Virus record (IMG/VR): IMGVR_UViG_3300002835_000297
Location: 1-49,315 of that record
DNA length: 49,315 bases
Origin: a virus
Direction: 5' to 3' (one strand)
Positions 7,173 through 15,255 of the stretch are shown piece after piece. Positions within the stretch are counted from its first letter, which is position 1, and every line of letters begins with the position of its first letter. Made by a program: the position numbers and the translations under genes. The notes under the pieces are model-generated. The model worked only from the letters and a program-made list of their open reading frames with translations. It searched no databases and was not told the DNA's origin.

Positions 7173-8100
7173 ATTAACAGAGATTGAACTTAAAATAAAG
7201 ACTCATCAACTTAAAGAAGTTGATTATAGATACCAATCAACAGTATCATACTCTCAATACTCAATGTGGCGTAAATGTCCCCATCAATGGTATTTAGCCT
7301 ATGTTAAGAATTTAGCTCCATATTCAGCCTCAATTCATACTATATTTGGAACTGCCATTCATGAAACAATGCAACATTATCTTAAAGTAATGTATGAGCA
7401 AAGTGGAGCAGCAGCTGATAGAGAAGATATAGTAGGAATGTTTAATGAACGTTTTAGAGCAGTTTATAAAGAACAATTTGAAGCATCTAAACAACATTTC
7501 TCTAATCCAGATGAAATGAGAGAGTTTTATGAGGATGGAGTTAATATACTTGAGTGGTTTAAAAAACATCGTGGCCAATTTTTTACTACTCGTAATACAG
7601 TATTATTAGGTATTGAGATGCCTCTAATGGTTGGTTTATCTAAAAATGTATTTCTAAAAGGTTATATTGACTTTGTTTTATATGATAAGGATTTAGATAA
7701 AGTTTATATCTATGATATTAAAACATCTAGATCAGGATGGAGAGATAAAGATAAAAAAGATGATATTAAGTTAGCTCAAATATTGCTTTATAAAGAATAT
7801 TTTGCTAAACAATATAATATTGATGTTGATAAAATTGAGGTTGAGTTCTTTATATTAAAGAGAAAGATATGGGACAATGATGCTTTTGCTATTCCTTATA
7901 TAACTGAATTTAAACCAGCTAGTGGTAAAATTAAGCGTAAACAAGCAGCTGAGAAATTTAGTATGTTTTTAAATGAATGTTTTGATAATGATGGTAAACA
8001 TGTAATTAAAGAATATTCTAAAATAGTAAGTAAAGATTCTTGCACTTACTGTCCATTTAATAATGATAAAACACTTTGCGATAAAAATGTCGCTTTATAA
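7159..8100 (+). CDS. PD-(D/E)XK exonuclease with Fe-S cysteines (RecB/Cas4-like)
   Basis: A 313-residue nuclease of the RecB/AddB/Cas4 type. In order: YSQYSMWRKCPHQWYL with Cys40, GTAIHETMQ with His68, GYIDFVLYD with Asp171, YIYDIKTS with Asp186 and Lys188 (the D-x-K core), a Gln207 in the QxxxY-like helix, and a C-terminal CTYCPF...C set (C295, C298, C307). The one N-terminal plus three C-terminal Cys pattern is that of 4Fe-4S nucleases such as AddB and Cas4. It likely resects phage or host DNA ends in recombination, working with the RadA-like ATPase at 31469. No cas genes or CRISPR repeats are present. Confidence 0.85.
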   Translation: MAKSKLTEIELKIKTHQLKEVDYRYQSTVSYSQYSMWRKCPHQWYLAYVKNLAPYSASIHTIFGTAIHETMQHYLKVMYEQSGAAADREDIVGMFNERFRAVYKEQFEASKQHFSNPDEMREFYEDGVNILEWFKKHRGQFFTTRNTVLLGIEMPLMVGLSKNVFLKGYIDFVLYDKDLDKVYIYDIKTSRSGWRDKDKKDDIKLAQILLYKEYFAKQYNIDVDKIEVEFFILKRKIWDNDAFAIPYITEFKPASGKIKRKQAAEKFSMFLNECFDNDGKHVIKEYSKIVSKDSCTYCPFNNDKTLCDKNVAL

Positions 8101-8108
8101 TCTATACG

Positions 8109-8116
8109 TATATTTA
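8109..8116 (+). promoter_or_regulatory. TATATTTA -7-like box before the RHH gene
   Basis: TATATTTA at 8109-8116 lies 19 nt before the ATG at 8136, the usual distance for the recurring promoter. The GACC box is missing at the expected place (8092-8095 reads GCTT), so a different upstream element or weaker promoter is implied. Confidence 0.35.
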
Positions 8117-8135
8117 TATATATAAAATATAATAT

Positions 8136-8333
8136 ATGGCGGACAAAAGTAAATTAACTAGTGTTAAGGTTAATGAAGAATTATTTGAAGAATTTAAAGT
8201 ATTATGTGTTAGAACTAAGTTCTCACTACAAAAATTAGTTGATAGAAGTATTCATTCATATCTAACTGATGAAGACTATAGAAAACAACTTCATAACCAT
8301 ACAAACTTATCATTAACAGGTAGTAAATCTTAA
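8136..8333 (+). CDS. Ribbon-helix-helix DNA-binding protein
   Basis: A 65-residue protein with the Arc/MetJ/CopG plan: a beta strand (LTSVKVNEELFEEF, residues 7-20), a first helix, then SLQKLVDRSIHSYL (residues 30-43) as the second helix. Such proteins are dimers that bind DNA with the strand pair and usually repress. It stands alone with its own -7-like box, just before the glycan island, so it may regulate itself or neighbouring genes. The operator is not identified. Confidence 0.72.
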   Translation: MADKSKLTSVKVNEELFEEFKVLCVRTKFSLQKLVDRSIHSYLTDEDYRKQLHNHTNLSLTGSKS

Positions 8334-8352
8334 AAAATTATTTAATCACGTT

Positions 8353-9783
8353 ATGAAAGAAAGTTACGTTCCACAATCGCAAAGGAAAAAAATCTTATTG
8401 TTATGTGATGATATCAGAATGACATCTGGTATATCAACAATGGCTAGAGAAATTGTACTAGGTACAGCGCATCATTACAATTGGGTTAACATTGGAGGTG
8501 CTATTAACCATCCAGACCAGGGTAAGCGTTTTGATTTAAATGCTGATACTAATAAACATGCTGGTATTGATGATGCTAATATTATTCTATACCCAATAAG
8601 TGGATATGGAGATGCTCAGTATATCAGACAGATGTTAGATTTTGAAAAGCCAGATGCATTAATGATGTTTACAGATCCAAGATATTGGATTTGGTTATTT
8701 CAAATTGAAAATGAAATTAGAAGAAGGATACCTATTATTTACCTTAACATTTGGGATGATTATCCAGCTCCATTGTATAATGAACCTTATTATGAGTCAT
8801 GTGATGGATTGATGGCTATATCAAAACAAACACTTAATATAAATAAAATAGTATTAGGTGATAAAGCTAAAAATAAAGTGTTAAGTTATGTACCACATGG
8901 TATTAATGAAAAACATTTTTTCCCAATTGAAGATACCTCTAAACTAGATGAAGTTAAGAAAAAATTATTCGGTGATAAACAATATGATTTTGTTTTAATG
9001 TTTAACTCTAGAAATATTAGACGTAAACAAATACCAGATACTATGGCTGCATTTAAGGTATTTTTAGATAAATTACCTAAAGAAAAAGCTAATAAATGCG
9101 CTTTAGTATTACATACTCAACCTGTTGATGAACATGGTACTGACTTATATGCGGTGCGTGATATGTTATTCACTGATGAACAATGTAGTCAAATTTATTT
9201 TTCTGATTCAAGAATACCAACTTCAGATCTTAATTTAGTTTATAATATTTCTGATGCTTGTATTTTATTAACATCAAATGAAGGATGGGGATTATCACTT
9301 ACTGAAGCAATGATGTGTGGTAAACCAATTATTGGTAATGTAACAGGTGGGATGCAAGACCAAATGCGTTTTGTAGATGAAAATGGCAAATGGATTGATT
9401 TTGACGCTGATTTTTGTTCTAATCATTTTGGTAAATATAAACAATGTGGTGAATGGACTATACCAGTATTTCCAAGTAATATAAGTATTCAAGGTTCTGT
9501 TCCAACACCTTATATCTATGATGATAGAGCTGACTTTAGAGATGCAGCTGATGCTATTATGAAGATGTATGAAATGGGAGATGAAGAACGTAAATATAGA
9601 GGAAAATTAGCTCGTGAGTGGGTAACATCAGATGAATCAATGATGTCAGCTGAAAACATGAGTAGAAATGTTATAAAGCATATCAATGAAGTTTTGGCTA
9701 ACTGGAAACCAAGACATAAATTTGAGTTAATTAAAACTGAACCACTTAAAAGAAAACATATTCGTCACAAATTAGTTTATTGA
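8353..9783 (+). CDS. GT-B glycosyltransferase (GT4-like)
   Basis: A 476-residue GT-B enzyme. The N-terminal Rossmann half begins KKILLLCDDIRMTSGISTMAREI, and the C-terminal half holds the donor-binding signature near residue 310 (SNEGWGLSLTEAMMCGKP), the E-x7-E type motif of retaining GT4 enzymes. It would transfer a sugar from a nucleotide donor to a glycan or protein acceptor in the cytoplasm. First gene of a long glycan island, followed after 6 nt by a second GT4-like gene. The ATG at 8353 has an AT-rich leader. Donor and acceptor are unknown. Confidence 0.85.
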   Translation: MKESYVPQSQRKKILLLCDDIRMTSGISTMAREIVLGTAHHYNWVNIGGAINHPDQGKRFDLNADTNKHAGIDDANIILYPISGYGDAQYIRQMLDFEKPDALMMFTDPRYWIWLFQIENEIRRRIPIIYLNIWDDYPAPLYNEPYYESCDGLMAISKQTLNINKIVLGDKAKNKVLSYVPHGINEKHFFPIEDTSKLDEVKKKLFGDKQYDFVLMFNSRNIRRKQIPDTMAAFKVFLDKLPKEKANKCALVLHTQPVDEHGTDLYAVRDMLFTDEQCSQIYFSDSRIPTSDLNLVYNISDACILLTSNEGWGLSLTEAMMCGKPIIGNVTGGMQDQMRFVDENGKWIDFDADFCSNHFGKYKQCGEWTIPVFPSNISIQGSVPTPYIYDDRADFRDAADAIMKMYEMGDEERKYRGKLAREWVTSDESMMSAENMSRNVIKHINEVLANWKPRHKFELIKTEPLKRKHIRHKLVY

Positions 9784-9789
9784 TAAGTT

Positions 9790-11124
9790 ATGAAACCATT
9801 AGTAGTTATAAGTTGCCCTCTTGAAACAATGTCAGGGTATGGTGCTAGATCTAGAGACATAGTTAAAGCACTTTTGAAATATGACAAATATGATGTTAAA
9901 GTTATTTCTCAACGTTGGGGTAACACAGCTTGGAATGCTTTAGATCCTAATAAAACTGAAGATAAACAGTTATTAGATTTAATTTGGCGCCAACCTCAAT
10001 TACCTAAACAACCTGATGTTTGGATTCAAATTACAGTACCAAATGAGTTTCAACCAATTGGTAAATGTAATATTGGTATCACAGCAGGTATTGAAACAAC
10101 AGTATGTGATCCAACATGGATTGAAGGTATTAATAGAATGGATTTGACTTTAGTATCATCAAATCATGCTAAACAAGTATTTGAACAATCTGTTTTTGAA
10201 AAGAAAGATAAAAATAGTCAACAATTAGTAGGTGTTATTAAATTAGAAAAACCAGTTGATGTATTATTTGAGGGAGCTGATTTAAATAAATATTTCGCTA
10301 TTAATAATGATGAGTTAGAAGAAACAGATTTAGTTTTAGCTTTAGATGAAATTAAAGAAAGTTTTTGTTTCTTATTTGTAGGCCACTGGTTACAAGGTGA
10401 TATAGGTGAAGATAGAAAAAATGTTGGTTACATGATTAAATCATTCTTAGAAACATTTAAGAATAAAAAAGGAATCAAACCAGCTTTAATTTTAAAAACA
10501 GCCCAAGTAACTAACTCTATAATGGATAGAGATGAAGTACTTAAAAAGATTGATGCTATTAAAAGTACTGTTAAAGGTGATTTACCAAACATTTATTTGT
10601 TACATGGTGATTTAGATGATAAGGATATAAATGACTTATATAACCATGATAAAATAAAAGCAATGGTGTCATTAACTAAAGGTGAAGGATTTGGAAGACC
10701 ATTACTTGAATTTAGTTTATCTAAAAAACCTATTATTGCTAGTAATTGGAGTGGACATATTGATTTCTTACATCCAGAATATAATGTTTTAGTGAATGGT
10801 ACTTTAAATCCAGTTCATAAGTCAGCTCAAGCTAAAAATATGATATTAGCTGAATCAAGTTGGTTTACTCCTAACGATGGTGAAGTTGCTGATGCTTATA
10901 AATCAGTTTATAATGATTATGATAAGTATTTAGAAAAAGCTAAACGTCAAGCTCATTTTGCTAAAACAAATTACTCATTTGATAAAATGGCTGAGATATT
11001 AAATAATATCTTTGAAACTAGAGTACCTAAACAAGTTGAACTTAAATTACCAGCGTTAAAAAAATTAGGTTCAGTTACTGAAGCACCTAAAATTAGTTTA
11101 CCTAAACTTAAAAAATTAGATTAA
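9790..11124 (+). CDS. GT-B glycosyltransferase (GT4-like)
   Basis: A 444-residue GT-B enzyme related in plan to the preceding one. Seen: SCPLETMSGYGARSRDIV near residue 10 (glycine loop of the first half), FVGHWLQGDIGEDRKNVGYMI around residue 200 and the donor-site block TKGEGFGRPLLEFSLSKKP near residue 296 with two Glu seven residues apart. The C-terminus ends in a Lys/Leu/Pro-rich tail (LPALKKLG...ISLPKLKKLD) that repeats a short LPxLKKL unit, perhaps for membrane or partner binding. It overlaps the next gene by one base. Confidence 0.85.
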   Translation: MKPLVVISCPLETMSGYGARSRDIVKALLKYDKYDVKVISQRWGNTAWNALDPNKTEDKQLLDLIWRQPQLPKQPDVWIQITVPNEFQPIGKCNIGITAGIETTVCDPTWIEGINRMDLTLVSSNHAKQVFEQSVFEKKDKNSQQLVGVIKLEKPVDVLFEGADLNKYFAINNDELEETDLVLALDEIKESFCFLFVGHWLQGDIGEDRKNVGYMIKSFLETFKNKKGIKPALILKTAQVTNSIMDRDEVLKKIDAIKSTVKGDLPNIYLLHGDLDDKDINDLYNHDKIKAMVSLTKGEGFGRPLLEFSLSKKPIIASNWSGHIDFLHPEYNVLVNGTLNPVHKSAQAKNMILAESSWFTPNDGEVADAYKSVYNDYDKYLEKAKRQAHFAKTNYSFDKMAEILNNIFETRVPKQVELKLPALKKLGSVTEAPKISLPKLKKLD

Positions 11125-11309
11125 TGACAAGTAGAGATTTTGTTATTTGGTTAAAAGGTTTTGCTACAGCGGCTAATTCTTATAACATTACTCCTAAACA
11201 ATGGGATGAAATAAAAGATAAATTAGATGAAGTTGAAGATACACCTCAAATAAAAATAACCCCTACTTGTATTCAAACCCCACCACCAAAAGAAAGTAAA
11301 ATATTTTAA
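11124..11309 (+). CDS. Small conserved phage protein (DFVxWLKGF type)
   Basis: A 61-residue protein whose N-terminal half, DFVIWLKGFATAANSY followed by KQWDEIKDKLDEV, matches the pattern of a very common short phage protein (D-F-x-x-W-L-x-G-F ... W-x-x-I-x-x-x-L). The C-terminal 20 residues are Pro-rich. Function unknown; in other phages it occurs near morphogenesis genes. Here it sits inside the glycan island, overlapping the upstream gene by one base. Confidence 0.7.
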   Translation: MTSRDFVIWLKGFATAANSYNITPKQWDEIKDKLDEVEDTPQIKITPTCIQTPPPKESKIF

Positions 11310-11311
11310 TT

Positions 11312-11740
11312 ATGGAAGATAAATTAGTAATTTGTTCTCATTGTAATTCAGATGCATGTTATGAATATAAACCACAAGGTATATCTGTTTGGAGTTGTAT
11401 GAGCTGTGGATTCATGACTAATGAATTAATGATTGAAGGTAGTCAATTAATGACTGAAACAGAAGAAGTAATGCCTGAACTATATAAAGATATTAAATTT
11501 ATAGATGATCAAAAACGAGTTTGGTATCCAACAGTTATCAATATATCTGATAAAGGTACTGTGTTTGCAAATGGTACTAGTAAAGATAATTGGGGATGGG
11601 CAGGTATTAAATCAATTGAAACAACAGAAGAAGAAAAACAAAAACTTAAAGGCGCTACTCACAAATCAGATCCTAAAACATTAATGATGTTTAGTAAGGA
11701 ACAGTTTGATGAAGCATGTCATTATATTGGATTAATTTAA
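11312..11740 (+). CDS. Zinc-ribbon-containing phage protein of unknown function
   Basis: A 142-residue protein. The N-terminus has two CxxC knuckles (CSHC at 8-11 and CMSC at 29-32), a compact zinc ribbon. The remainder holds a Trp-rich beta segment (RVWYPTVINISDKGTVF, then DNWGWAGIKSIE) and a helical end. The pattern suggests a two-domain protein, zinc ribbon plus a small beta domain. It lies between glycosyltransferase genes without an own promoter motif. Function unknown. Confidence 0.65.
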   Translation: MEDKLVICSHCNSDACYEYKPQGISVWSCMSCGFMTNELMIEGSQLMTETEEVMPELYKDIKFIDDQKRVWYPTVINISDKGTVFANGTSKDNWGWAGIKSIETTEEEKQKLKGATHKSDPKTLMMFSKEQFDEACHYIGLI

Positions 11741-11749
11741 AATTAAATT

Positions 11750-12376
11750 ATGACTACTATTAGTTTTGCTATCACCGCTTGGAATGAACATATTGAATTA
11801 GAACGTCTATTAGACCAATTAGTAACCATTGTTAAACCAGAAGATGAAATAATGGTTCAGTTAGACAATACAGCTACAGATGAAGTAAAGAAAGTAGCTA
11901 CTAAATACAATGTTGGTCAAAAATTTGAATATCATAGAATACTTTCCTCACTAAATGGTGACTTCGCAACATTTAAGAATAATGTTAAAAATCACTGTAC
12001 ACGTGATTGGGTATTTTTTATTGATGCTGATGAGTACCTAAGTAAGGGTTTAGCTGAAAATATTCATAACATATTGGATATGAATAAAGGTCTAGTAGAT
12101 TTAATCGCCGTACCTAGAATCAACACTGTTGAAGGATTAACTCGCAGCCATATTGATAAATGGCGCTGGTTTGTAGATGATAATGGTTGGATTAACTATC
12201 CAGATTATCAAACACGTATTTGTGCTAATAAAAAAGATATTCAATGGAAAAATAAAGTACATGAACGTCTTATGGGTTGGAAAACAATAGCCAATTTACC
12301 TGAAGGATACGAATTAGTACATCCTAAAACAATTGAAAGACAAGAAAAACAGAATAAATTTTATGAAACAATTTAA
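11750..12376 (+). CDS. GT-A glycosyltransferase (GT2-like)
   Basis: A 208-residue GT-A enzyme. SFAITAWNE at the N-terminus is the first nucleotide-binding strand of GT2 enzymes, MVQLDN is the second acidic position, and FFIDADEYL holds the metal-binding D92-A93-D94. It is shorter than most GT2 enzymes (about 250-300 residues) but has the whole catalytic core and ends in HPKTIERQEKQNKFYE. It resembles the LPS core heptose/glucose transferase branch. It overlaps the dehydrogenase gene by 14 nt. Confidence 0.82.
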   Translation: MTTISFAITAWNEHIELERLLDQLVTIVKPEDEIMVQLDNTATDEVKKVATKYNVGQKFEYHRILSSLNGDFATFKNNVKNHCTRDWVFFIDADEYLSKGLAENIHNILDMNKGLVDLIAVPRINTVEGLTRSHIDKWRWFVDDNGWINYPDYQTRICANKKDIQWKNKVHERLMGWKTIANLPEGYELVHPKTIERQEKQNKFYETI

Positions 12377-13214
12377 AGTAGGTATTATAGGAAATGGTTT
12401 TGTAGGTGAATCTCAAGCATATGCTTTTTCACCTGTAGCTGATGTTAAAATATTTGATATTAATCCTGTTAAAGCAACTCATACATTACTTGAAGTATTA
12501 TCTCAAGATTTTATATTTGTAGCGTTACCAACACCAATGAAAGAAAATGGTGAACAAGATAATTCATATATTGAAAATTTCTTTAGTAACATTGGTCTAT
12601 ATAATACAAACGCTATTTTTATTTTAAAATCAACTGTATTACCAGGTACAACAAAATTACTAAATGAAAAATATAATTTTAATATAGTGTTTTGTCCTGA
12701 GTTTTTAACTGAGAAAACAGCTAAACTAGATATGTTGACTCAATCTAGAGTAGTAATTGGAGGTGATAAACAACATACTGAAAAAGTATTAGAGTTATTT
12801 AAAGCTCGTTTTGGACAGAAACATTATATACTAACTGATACTACAACAGCAGAATTTATTAAATATATGGCTAATACATTTTTAGCTGTTAAAGTATCTG
12901 TTGTAAATGAGTTCTATAGAATGTCTAAAGTATTAGGGGTAAATTGGAGTGATGCTTTAGAAGGATTTGTATCTGATCCTCGTATTGGTAATTCACATAC
13001 TAATGTTCCTGGTCATGATGGTAAATTAGGATTTGGAGGAACATGTTTTCCTAAAGATATTAATGCGTTAATTACAATGGGTAAAGAATTAGGTGTTGAT
13101 ATGAATACACTTGAGGCAGCTTGGAAAACTAATTTAGAAGTTAGACCAGAACAAGACTGGAAGCAATTGGTTGGTAGAGCAATTACTCCAACTCCAACAC
13201 CACATCAAAAATAA
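12363..13214 (+). CDS. UDP-sugar dehydrogenase-like protein without the C-terminal domain
   Basis: Start taken at the ATG at 12363 (283 residues); an upstream ATG at 12333 would add ten residues before the Rossmann strand. Seen: NAD-binding GNGFVG (10-15), VALPTPMKENGEQD (53-66), STVLPGTT (90-97), CPEFLTEKTA (111-120) and the catalytic block GFGGTCFPKD with Cys228. These define UDP-glucose/UDP-ManNAc dehydrogenases, which oxidise the sugar C6 to an acid with two NAD+. Full enzymes have 390-440 residues; this one stops shortly after the central helix domain, ending in TPTPTPHQK, and lacks the UDP-binding domain. No frameshifted remainder is seen downstream. Activity alone is therefore doubtful. 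Confidence 0.8.
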   Translation: MKQFKVGIIGNGFVGESQAYAFSPVADVKIFDINPVKATHTLLEVLSQDFIFVALPTPMKENGEQDNSYIENFFSNIGLYNTNAIFILKSTVLPGTTKLLNEKYNFNIVFCPEFLTEKTAKLDMLTQSRVVIGGDKQHTEKVLELFKARFGQKHYILTDTTTAEFIKYMANTFLAVKVSVVNEFYRMSKVLGVNWSDALEGFVSDPRIGNSHTNVPGHDGKLGFGGTCFPKDINALITMGKELGVDMNTLEAAWKTNLEVRPEQDWKQLVGRAITPTPTPHQK

Positions 13215-13218
13215 TATA

Positions 13219-13512
13219 ATGATTATCTATGTTGATATAGATGAGACAATTTGTTTTTATGATAAAGAAAGAGAATATTCTTTAGCTAAACCAAACTCAG
13301 AAAATATCAATAAAATAAATAAACTATATGATGAAGGACATCATATAACTTATTGGACAGCTAGAGGTAGTGTCACTAAAATTGATTATTATAATATTAC
13401 TAAACAACAATTAGATGAATGGGGATGTAAATATCATGAATTAAGTGTTGGTGTTAAACCTCCTTATGATCTATTAATATGTGATAAAACAAAACGAATA
13501 GAAGAAATATAA
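13219..13512 (+). CDS. Small HAD-like phosphatase
   Basis: The ATG at 13219, 4 nt after the upstream stop, gives 97 residues; an in-frame ATG at 13171 would overlap the upstream gene by 44 nt. The HAD nucleophile motif is VDIDETI near residue 4 (Asp-x-Asp-x-T/S). YWTARGS supplies the second motif Thr/Ser and DLLICDKTK the final acidic block. This small C0 type matches capsule-associated phosphatases often found in sugar loci. It may dephosphorylate a sugar phosphate made by neighbouring enzymes (inference). Confidence 0.75.
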   Translation: MIIYVDIDETICFYDKEREYSLAKPNSENINKINKLYDEGHHITYWTARGSVTKIDYYNITKQQLDEWGCKYHELSVGVKPPYDLLICDKTKRIEEI

Positions 13513-13513
13513 T

Positions 13514-14572
13514 ATGTTTGTAAAAAGTAATAATGAAGTATACTTTATAGCTGAAGTAGGGCAAAATCATAATGGTGATATTGATATAGCTAAAAAATTA
13601 ATTGACCAACTTAATCAGTATCCATATGATGAAATAAGTGGAGACAGATTAAATAAAGTTAACGCTATTAAATTAACTAAGAGAGATTTAGATGAAGAAT
13701 TATCTAAAAACGGAATGTTAGCCCCATATACTGGTAAACATTCATTTGGTAAAACATATGGTGAACATAGAGCATATTTAGAATTAAGTTATGAACAACA
13801 TGCTGAGTTAGGCAAGTATATTAAAAGTTTAGGTTTTGATTTTATTGAAACATTATGCTCACTTAAGACTTTAAAATTACTAGATATAGCTCCTGTTGAT
13901 AAAATAAAAGTAGCATCTAGAGATTTAACTAATATACCTTTAATTGAAGCTATAGCTAAAACTAGAATACCAGTTATTCTATCTACAGGTATGGCTGGTG
14001 AAGCTGAATTAGAAACAGCATTAGAAATATTTGATAAAAATAGTAGTTATGATATTTCAATACTACATTGTTTATCTCAATACCCAGCTGAGTTTAGTAG
14101 ATTGAATTTAAACACTATAAAATATTTAAAACAAAAATATCCTAATAATAAAATAGGTTACTCAGATCATTCATTAGGTATTCATATTTCTCTAGCTGCT
14201 GTCGCTATGGGAGCTGAAATTATAGAGAAACATGTCACATTAGATAAGAATATGAAAGGTACTGATCAAGCTGGTTCATCTGAGTCTCATGAGGTAAAAC
14301 AGTTACTACATGATATTAGAACATTTGAATTAGGATTAGGCCAAATGGCTTTATTTAAAGATGATTCTATTGAATTAGCCTCAAAGAAATTAGAACGTTC
14401 GTTAGCAACTAATATATTTATACAACCAGGAGAAATTATAACTGAAGATAAAATTCATATGATTAGCCCTGGAGATGGATTTAAATGGAGTGATAGAGAT
14501 AAATTTATAAATAAAGTAGCTAAGACTTTTATTGATGAAAATACAATCCTCAATTTAGATCAAATACAATGA
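13514..14572 (+). CDS. neuB: NeuB-family nonulosonic (sialic-type) acid synthase
   Basis: A 352-residue synthase that condenses phosphoenolpyruvate with an N-acetylhexosamine (ManNAc or a 6-deoxy relative) to give a nine-carbon acid. The NeuB signatures are all present: FIAEVGQNHNGD (11-22), VASRDLTNIPLIEA, STGMAGEAELETAL, LHCLSQYPAEFSRLNL, IGYSDHSLGIHISLAAVAMGA and EKHVTLDKNMKGTDQ. The C-terminal 65 residues form the SAF/antifreeze-like domain (RSLATNIFIQPGEIITEDKI). Length is normal. The NeuA-like gene overlaps by ATGA, which strengthens the pathway call. Whether the product is sialic, legionaminic or pseudaminic acid cannot be read from the sequence. Confidence 0.9.
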   Translation: MFVKSNNEVYFIAEVGQNHNGDIDIAKKLIDQLNQYPYDEISGDRLNKVNAIKLTKRDLDEELSKNGMLAPYTGKHSFGKTYGEHRAYLELSYEQHAELGKYIKSLGFDFIETLCSLKTLKLLDIAPVDKIKVASRDLTNIPLIEAIAKTRIPVILSTGMAGEAELETALEIFDKNSSYDISILHCLSQYPAEFSRLNLNTIKYLKQKYPNNKIGYSDHSLGIHISLAAVAMGAEIIEKHVTLDKNMKGTDQAGSSESHEVKQLLHDIRTFELGLGQMALFKDDSIELASKKLERSLATNIFIQPGEIITEDKIHMISPGDGFKWSDRDKFINKVAKTFIDENTILNLDQIQ

Positions 14573-15255
14573 AATCAGTAAATGATATTTGTTTTATAGT
14601 TCAGGCTCGTTTAAACTCTCAAAGAGTGCCTAATAAAATGGTTAAACCATTTTGTAATACTACTCTAACTGATGTTATTATACAAAAATTATTAGATTGT
14701 GAAAATATACCTAACAATCAGATTTATTTATCTGTTTTTGAAGATGAACTAATTAGTATAGGTAATAAATACCCTATTAACATTTATAAACGATCTTATG
14801 AATCAGCCAATGTTGATAATGGTATTGATGTTTTATTTGAATGGTATAATAAATTACCTTACAAGTATGTTATTTTAGTGAGTGGATGTAATCCATTATT
14901 AAAAACAAGTACTATAGATAATTTTATTAACACTTACTTAAACCAGGATGAAGAAGGATTATTCGCTGTTATAGAGAAAAAAAATTATTTTTGGAATAAT
15001 GAAGGTGAGTTACTTAATAAATGGCCTGAAGGACAAGACTTATTAAATACAAAAGCAGTAGATACAACATATGAGGCAGCTCATTGTTTATATGCTTCTA
15101 GAATAGATAGTATAGGTAAAGGTAAATGGGTTGGTAGTTGGAAAATAAAAAATGATCCTGTTTTATTTCCTATGAATGAATTAGAGGCATTTGATATAGA
15201 TTACGAATGGCAATTTCAAACAGCTCAAATATTATATAATGGTTTTAGAAACTAA
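14569..15255 (+). CDS. NeuA/SpsF-like cytidylyltransferase
   Basis: A 228-residue nucleotidyltransferase of the GT-A-like CMP-sugar synthetase family. The N-terminal block IVQARLNSQRVPNKMVKPF (10-28) is the CTP-binding loop; LVSGCNPLL near residue 105 matches the conserved segment that usually reads DxPxL, with Asp replaced here by Cys-Asn. It would activate the acid made by the NeuB-like enzyme to its CMP form. It overlaps neuB by ATGA and the next gene by 17 nt. SpsF-like enzymes of unknown specificity share the same motif, so NeuA function rests mainly on context. Confidence 0.78.
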   Translation: MKSVNDICFIVQARLNSQRVPNKMVKPFCNTTLTDVIIQKLLDCENIPNNQIYLSVFEDELISIGNKYPINIYKRSYESANVDNGIDVLFEWYNKLPYKYVILVSGCNPLLKTSTIDNFINTYLNQDEEGLFAVIEKKNYFWNNEGELLNKWPEGQDLLNTKAVDTTYEAAHCLYASRIDSIGKGKWVGSWKIKNDPVLFPMNELEAFDIDYEWQFQTAQILYNGFRN

